This document shows positions 59,671 to 64,000 of a DNA stretch of 64,000 nt, in pieces. Position numbers and translations under genes: made by a program. This DNA is from Flabesymbios commensalis. Its lineage: Eukaryota > Annelida > Polychaeta > Terebellida > Flabelligeridae. The notes under the pieces are model-generated. The model worked only from the letters and a program-made list of their open reading frames with translations. It had not been told where the DNA came from and searched no databases. The stretch lies in the NCBI GenBank assembly GCA_964017125.1, contig OZ024914.1, forward strand, positions 16,416,420-16,480,419, in the 5' to 3' direction. Each line of letters starts with the position of its first letter. Position 1 is the stretch's first letter.

Positions 59671-60060
59671 ATCAGATTCCTGCGCTATATGCAACCCGTA
59701 CATAGGCTGCGCCATAAATACAGTAATGCACACACATTGCAGACTGATGATCATTTGCAACTGTTTTAATATTCACAGATATTGTATAGTGTTTATGATA
59801 TATCTTATCTCTTTGTGAAGATCTGCAATTTATCAGTCAGTTAACCGATGTGTTTTGATGTCACTGCCCTGCTATACACCAGTGTAGCCAGTGGTTGAGA
59901 CTCATCTATTATACTACAAGAACAAAATGTATGCTGCCGCGCAAAGCCAAAAGGCAGTATCTTCTTACTTGTAAGGTAAGCAGAGACTTGGCTTAGCAGA
60001 GCAGTAGGTATGTCATTGGCCCAGAGGGTGGCAGATAAGAGACACATCAAGCACGTTAGC
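59671..60060. other. No feature recognised
   Basis: Intergenic sequence. The open frames seen have no recognisable domains. Confidence 0.35.
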
Positions 60061-60067
60061 AACTTAA

Positions 60068-60302
60068 CCCTTTCAGTGCAGAGGTCGTCTTTATACGTCA
60101 GCATCTACAGACGTCAGATGCTGACGTATAAAGACGATCCCCGCACTGAAAGAATTAAAATATTTATAATGGCCGCAGACCCATAACATAGGTATTCAAA
60201 TAAAGCGGAAAGAGCTAACTAAGACATTTAAGATGATTTCAAATTAAAAAAAACACCTTTGGTATCCATAGTTTATGCAAAAATATTTTAGCGCTTCAAG
60301 GG
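60068..60302. mobile_element. piggyBac-like MITE, CAGTGCGGGG type, 235 bp
   Basis: TTAA is at 60064-60067 and 60303-60306. The ends are CCCTTTCAGTGC and GCGCTTCAAGGG. The left half is a long hairpin: GTCTTTATACGTCAGCATCT / AGATGCTGACGTATAAAGAC. It is the best-preserved copy of its type. Confidence 0.9.
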
Positions 60303-60647
60303 TTAACGGGCTAACAAACACAATACGAGAGACGTGATAATGGTCACGTAGACTGTACGCCTCCAGAGGAGGAAATACATTGTGAGCTGCACGTTATCTA
60401 GTATACACATATATAATATTAGTGAAGTCCGAGAATGTAATTGATAGGCTAAAAAAGACTCACTAATCTGAGATCCTAATGTCATTATCTTGCTCTCAGT
60501 GCTGGGGTTCCTCACGCGAGCATGTGGATAATTGAAATGCGGTCAAAGTGTATTTTCTTTATAGAAATCATGTGTGTATTTGGTCAGCTTTGGCCATGCG
60601 GTTGTGGTACATAATCAGAGCAATTCAAGTTTTTGTTGTGATCAAAT

Positions 60648-60865
60648 GAAATGAAATGAATTGAGTTTTAGGCCACCTTTCTGCACATGTAGGCTAAACA
60701 GGGCCAGGAGAACCTCCTGGGGATGGCGAGATGACATATTGCCCTTTGTTTCTTTGAAAATTGAAGGCCAGAGTGGTATTCGAACCCGCGATTTCCGACT
60801 TTACTTAGTGCTGTTAGCTTTTCACAAATTATATCGGGATCCAGGAGGATAACCACTTGCTCTCA
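60648..60865 (-). mobile_element. SINE with a different head but the same 3' domain
   Basis: The 3' end on minus (CCAGGAGGTTCTCCTGGCCC ... then CATTT repeats) is the domain of the SINEs at 8485 and 32601. The 5' part is unlike them, with its own A-box-like GAGCAAGTGGTTATCCTCCT and B-box-like GCGGGTTCGAATACC. It therefore represents another family using the shared tail. Confidence 0.75.
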
Positions 60866-60869
60866 GTTT

Positions 60870-61660
60870 GATGCGGATCAGCGTCGGCAGCGATTAAGGG
60901 GGAGCTCCGTGGCCAGTCCTAATACAGATTATCTTGATGCCATTTTACATTGTAGAAATGTCATCATGATATTTAACTTTGTAAAATGTCACATAGAGAT
61001 ACCAAATTACTGGCCCGATGGCATGTAATAAAGAGGGGTAATGAGTATGCATAGGCCTATAACCACAATAGTATGTTCTGTCAAACATATCAGTACTAAT
61101 AGCCAATTAACAACAATCCAGCTATATGCGCCGCAAAAATAGGCTTACGAAAAATAATACAATAGCTGAGGCTTTACCACTACCTGATGACATCTGTGCG
61201 AAGTGAGTTAGGCAGCCAGGTCATGCCGGGTAGATTTTCCACAGGACAAGTACACATGTTCACAATACATCATAAAAATACTATACCATTAATAATAGAT
61301 TGTAACTGGAGCGGGGGAGATATCCTTCAAAAAGCAAAAGTTGCCTCATTGAATGAAAGCAGTAGCCTGCGCTGAGATATTGTTTGTAGTTTATCTGGTC
61401 CACTAAATTAATTTATACTTTAAGAATCAAGCGTATGTGGGACCATAAGACGTGACACTTGGTTATTTGTCTGAGTTTGAAACGATAAGCGTCACCTAGT
61501 GATTAACAGTAAACTAGTATGAGATGATCAGCAGATGAATGATCTCTTTACCAAGAGTTTCCAGCTTTACCAATAGTTTATCGAGATATGAATAGATATG
61601 TCGGATATGCTGTAAAATATATAATAAAAAATTAATTACAATATTTATTCTCTATCTTCT
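60870..61660. other. No feature recognised
   Basis: AT-rich intergenic DNA. A small frame at 61187-61375 has no recognisable domain. Confidence 0.35.
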
Positions 61661-61664
61661 ATTG

Positions 61665-61890
61665 TCGGGTACTCATATGACCGAAAAGTAGCGTACTCAG
61701 CCTCAAACCGCCAGGGCTCGAGTTTCGAATCCTGTGTCTGGATCGTGGAAGTGTCATTTGATTCATCAAATCATCCTCAGGATGTTCTCTTGTCCAGTTC
61801 AACCTATATACATGTGTACAAGAGTGGCATAAAGCCACATTTATTAATTAATTAATTAATTCATTCATTCATTCATTCATTCATTCATTC
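61665..61890 (+). mobile_element. Truncated SINE with (ATTA)/(ATTC) tail
   Basis: It starts inside the second tRNA-like unit (ATGACCGAAAAGTAGCGTAC ... GAGTTTCGAATCC). It continues with a diverged 3' domain (CCTCAGGATGTTCTCTTGTC) and ends in ATTA then ATTC tetranucleotides. Compared with the copy at 32601 the first tRNA-like unit is absent. The tail runs directly into a LINE fragment. Confidence 0.8.
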
Positions 61891-61894
61891 ACTT

Positions 61895-62970
61895 GCCCAG
61901 TGAGTGCAAATAATTTAGGAGTAATGCTCGATAAACATCTGAACATGTGTCAGCATGTGAATCAAATTTGCAAAAAAGCACAATTTCTTCTGAAAAAGAT
62001 CGGTGACATTAAGAATTGTTTATCAATTGTGACCACTGAGCATCTCATCCACGCCTATGTCACATCTCAACTTGAGTGTTGCAACTCTATCTTGTACGGT
62101 TTGCCAAATAGCTGTATTTTAAAACTCCAACGAATTCAAAATAGTGCAGCAAGGATTATGTAGAGGATTATATATCGAAGAAAGAAATTTGATCATGTGA
62201 CACCTCTTTTGAAATAGTTGCATTGGCTGCCAATCAGACAAAGGATGGAATATAAACGTCTCCTTCTTAGCTTCAAAGCGCAACATGGCCTAGCACCCAG
62301 TTACCTTAAAGACTGTATCATCCCTTATTCTCCATGTCGCCCACTGCGCACCAAACATCTGTTGGTGGTGCCTCCCACAAAGTTAAAAACATATAGCCCG
62401 GAAGGGTTTTATTTACCTTTCTAAGGCCAAAAGGTCTGAACATTTTTTCTATTGTAGAATTTTATGCTGAATTTGAAAATGCATTTCTTAAAAATATCCC
62501 AACGGAACTTTTTTCATAAATCTGAGTTGACGTGGGGTACCCTTCCCCCCATAAATGTATCTAAATGTCGATATATCATAAATATGTAATTTTTATCCTT
62601 TCAATAGTAATTTATTCTGGACCATCATTTCCGAATAAAAAAAATATATACAAAAACTATATAATTTCACTAAAATCTACCACTTGGAAATTCAAAATGG
62701 CCGCCATACATTTAGTTATTAAAGTCTGACCACACACATCAAATTTCGCACCTAATGAAAAGGCTTGGTTCTCTCATATATGTTTAATATTCTTCCCCGT
62801 GTGAAATATGGTGATAGATCATTTAATAAAGCTGTCCCCTTACTTTGGAACAAATTACCATATCACAATAATCACATACGAAGCTGTAACAAAACTTGAT
62901 GAATTTAAGCCACACATGAAAAGTCATATATTCAATATCGCATACCTGCTATGTGATGCTATGATTACCA
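61895..62970 (+). mobile_element. LINE 3' fragment interrupted by a ~400-bp insertion
   Basis: The plus strand encodes NNLGVMLDKHLNMCQHVNQI, SQLECCNSILYGLPNSCILK, LQRIQNSAARIM, then LHWLPIRQRMEYKRLLLSFK and HGLAPSYLKD. This is the classic CR1/L2-like RT C-terminus. Stops occur at 62161 and 62216. After KLKTY (about 62393) coding halts. It resumes at about 62799 with GDRSFNKAVPLLWNKLPYH (frame shifted) and ends near KSHIFNIAYLL. The 62394-62798 stretch is therefore a later insertion of unknown type. Confidence 0.85.
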
Positions 62971-62971
62971 A

Positions 62972-63073
62972 CACGGGGCATTCACACAAAGCTGTTTCAA
63001 TGTTGGCACACTGTCTTCGACGCTGGGCCAACATTGAAACAGCATTGGGTGAATACCCCGTGTTTGCTGGGTA
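62972..63073. repeat. GTCG-core hairpin MITE
   Basis: Arms ACACGGGGCATTCACACAAA / GGGTGAATACCCCGTGTTTG surround CACTGTCTTCGACGCTGGGC. It ends in TTTGCTGGGT, the family's usual border. Confidence 0.82.
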
Positions 63074-63419
63074 CACTTTTTTGTAACAGTCAAGTTTGAA
63101 ACAGTTTCACTTTGGCGTCTAATTGAAATTGTAAACTTCAATTGTCATTGTTTTTAAAGTATATATTTAGCATAAACATAAAAAATCACATTACTTTGAA
63201 CAATTAGTTGGTTCAGTAATTTAGATTATAGTGACAAAATAGCCCAAATTACTCGCTTATCAAGCCGATGAAAAACATAAATTGACAGCAGGAAAGGTAG
63301 ACCGGAAATCAGTTAGCTTAGCAGTCTTCCTGGTATCTTGCTGATGTTTAAGTTGCACTCCATCACCTGGCGTGGAGATTGTATACAAGGTGGACTGACT
63401 GTGTGCCCTGTGAACAACA

Positions 63420-63505
63420 GACATAGATCCAATGCAGGATCATTGTAGGCCCAATATCTGCGACGCTGGCCCAACATTAAAACACCATGGGTCGATCTGC
63501 TTATT
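63420..63505. repeat. GTCG-core hairpin MITE, partial
   Basis: It contains TGTAGGCCCAATATCTGCGA and CGCTGGCCCAACATTAAAAC. The outer arms are degraded. Confidence 0.6.
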
Positions 63506-63672
63506 GTGTGGGTGTTCAGTGATAATGCTTTCTGTGTTACTGGGTCAAGGCTGATTGATCTGTTGCGGGGATTTAGGCCCTAAGTGGATCGCCCGTGGCA
63601 AGACGTCCACACACATCGCCGGGATCCACATTTTTACATGAATCGCACATTGCGAGACATCTACAATCAGAA

Positions 63673-63775
63673 TACACGACACGTTGAGCCGATGCTGATT
63701 TAATAGTTGGCCAGCGCCGCAAACAGTGGTCCAGCATTAAAGCAGCATCGGTTCAACATCTCGTGTTTGCTGGAC
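63673..63775. repeat. GTCG-core hairpin MITE
   Basis: Left arm GTTGAGCCGATGCTGATTTA, centre GGCCAGCGCCGCAAACAGTG, right arm GCAGCATCGGTTCAACATCT, followed by the border CGTGTTTGCTGG. Confidence 0.8.
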
Positions 63776-63985
63776 ACACATTGATTGAAAACCATCATTC
63801 GCATCAACACATCACACATCACACATCTCGGCTAATCTAGTAAGTTAAAATATGTTGTACATTTCCTAGTGTCAATAGCTGGCCATCAGGTCAACATCTC
63901 GTGTTTGCTGGACACACATTGATTGAAAACCATCATTCGCATCAACAAAAGAAATATGCCTCACACATCTCGGCTAATCTAGTTC
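63754..63985. repeat. 138-bp tandem duplication at the window end
   Basis: The segment starting CAACATCTCGTGTTTGCTGG and running through AACCATCATTCGCATCAACA to CTCGGCTAATCTAGT occurs at 63754-63841 and again at about 63892-63982, offset by about 138 bases. Confidence 0.9.
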
Positions 63986-64000
63986 GTCTGGCCATCTCCA

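Overview
The window is AT-rich animal (metazoan) genomic DNA. It holds one intact host gene spread over about 35 kb, set in dense, nested transposable elements and minisatellites. The spliceosomal introns, a secreted chitinase of animal architecture, tRNA-derived SINEs, LINEs carrying a 2A peptide, and abundant hairpin MITEs suggest a marine invertebrate, probably a lophotrochozoan such as a mollusc. The taxon is an inference and cannot be fixed from sequence alone.

Host gene: nine plus-strand exons (20216-55611) join without any frame break into a 493-residue GH18 chitinase. It has a signal peptide, a TIM barrel with the catalytic DxxDxDxE motif, a Thr/Pro-rich linker and a C-terminal six-cysteine chitin-binding (CBM14/peritrophin-A type) domain. 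An AATAAA follows at 55780. No second host gene could be recognised.

Layout. 1-9 kb: LINE remnants on the minus strand (one with a 2A peptide), tetranucleotide and TA microsatellites, and a SINE with perfect target duplications. 9.1-17.1 kb: a composite element with an internal ~52-bp minisatellite, interrupted by a 4.27-kb terminal-inverted-repeat transposon that carries a decayed gene of an unclassified protein family. 18.2-19.9 kb: an L1-like ORF1 split by a G/C-rich inverted-repeat element. 20.2-31.5 kb: chitinase exon 1 and intron 1, filled with LINE pieces, an element bearing AACGGTAAAGAC motifs, and a 28-bp minisatellite. A 16-bp minisatellite lies at both ends of this intron. 31.9-36.7 kb: a hAT-type element with an 8-bp duplication, hosting a second copy of the composite element and a SINE. 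38.5-41.4 kb: a cluster of TTAA-flanked, piggyBac-like MITEs running to 20 bases before exon 3. 44.9-50.8 kb: about 110 tandem copies of a 53-bp unit made from the exon 5/intron 5 junction, each with a splice-donor-like and an acceptor-like site. 51-56 kb: last exons with more MITEs. 56.2-64 kb: a two-unit minisatellite, a long-inverted-repeat element, hairpin MITEs, SINEs and LINE remnants.

The two most interesting signals are the splice-site minisatellite inside the chitinase gene and the 4.27-kb transposon with its unassigned gene, whose insertion point can be read because the second copy of the host repeat preserves the empty site.
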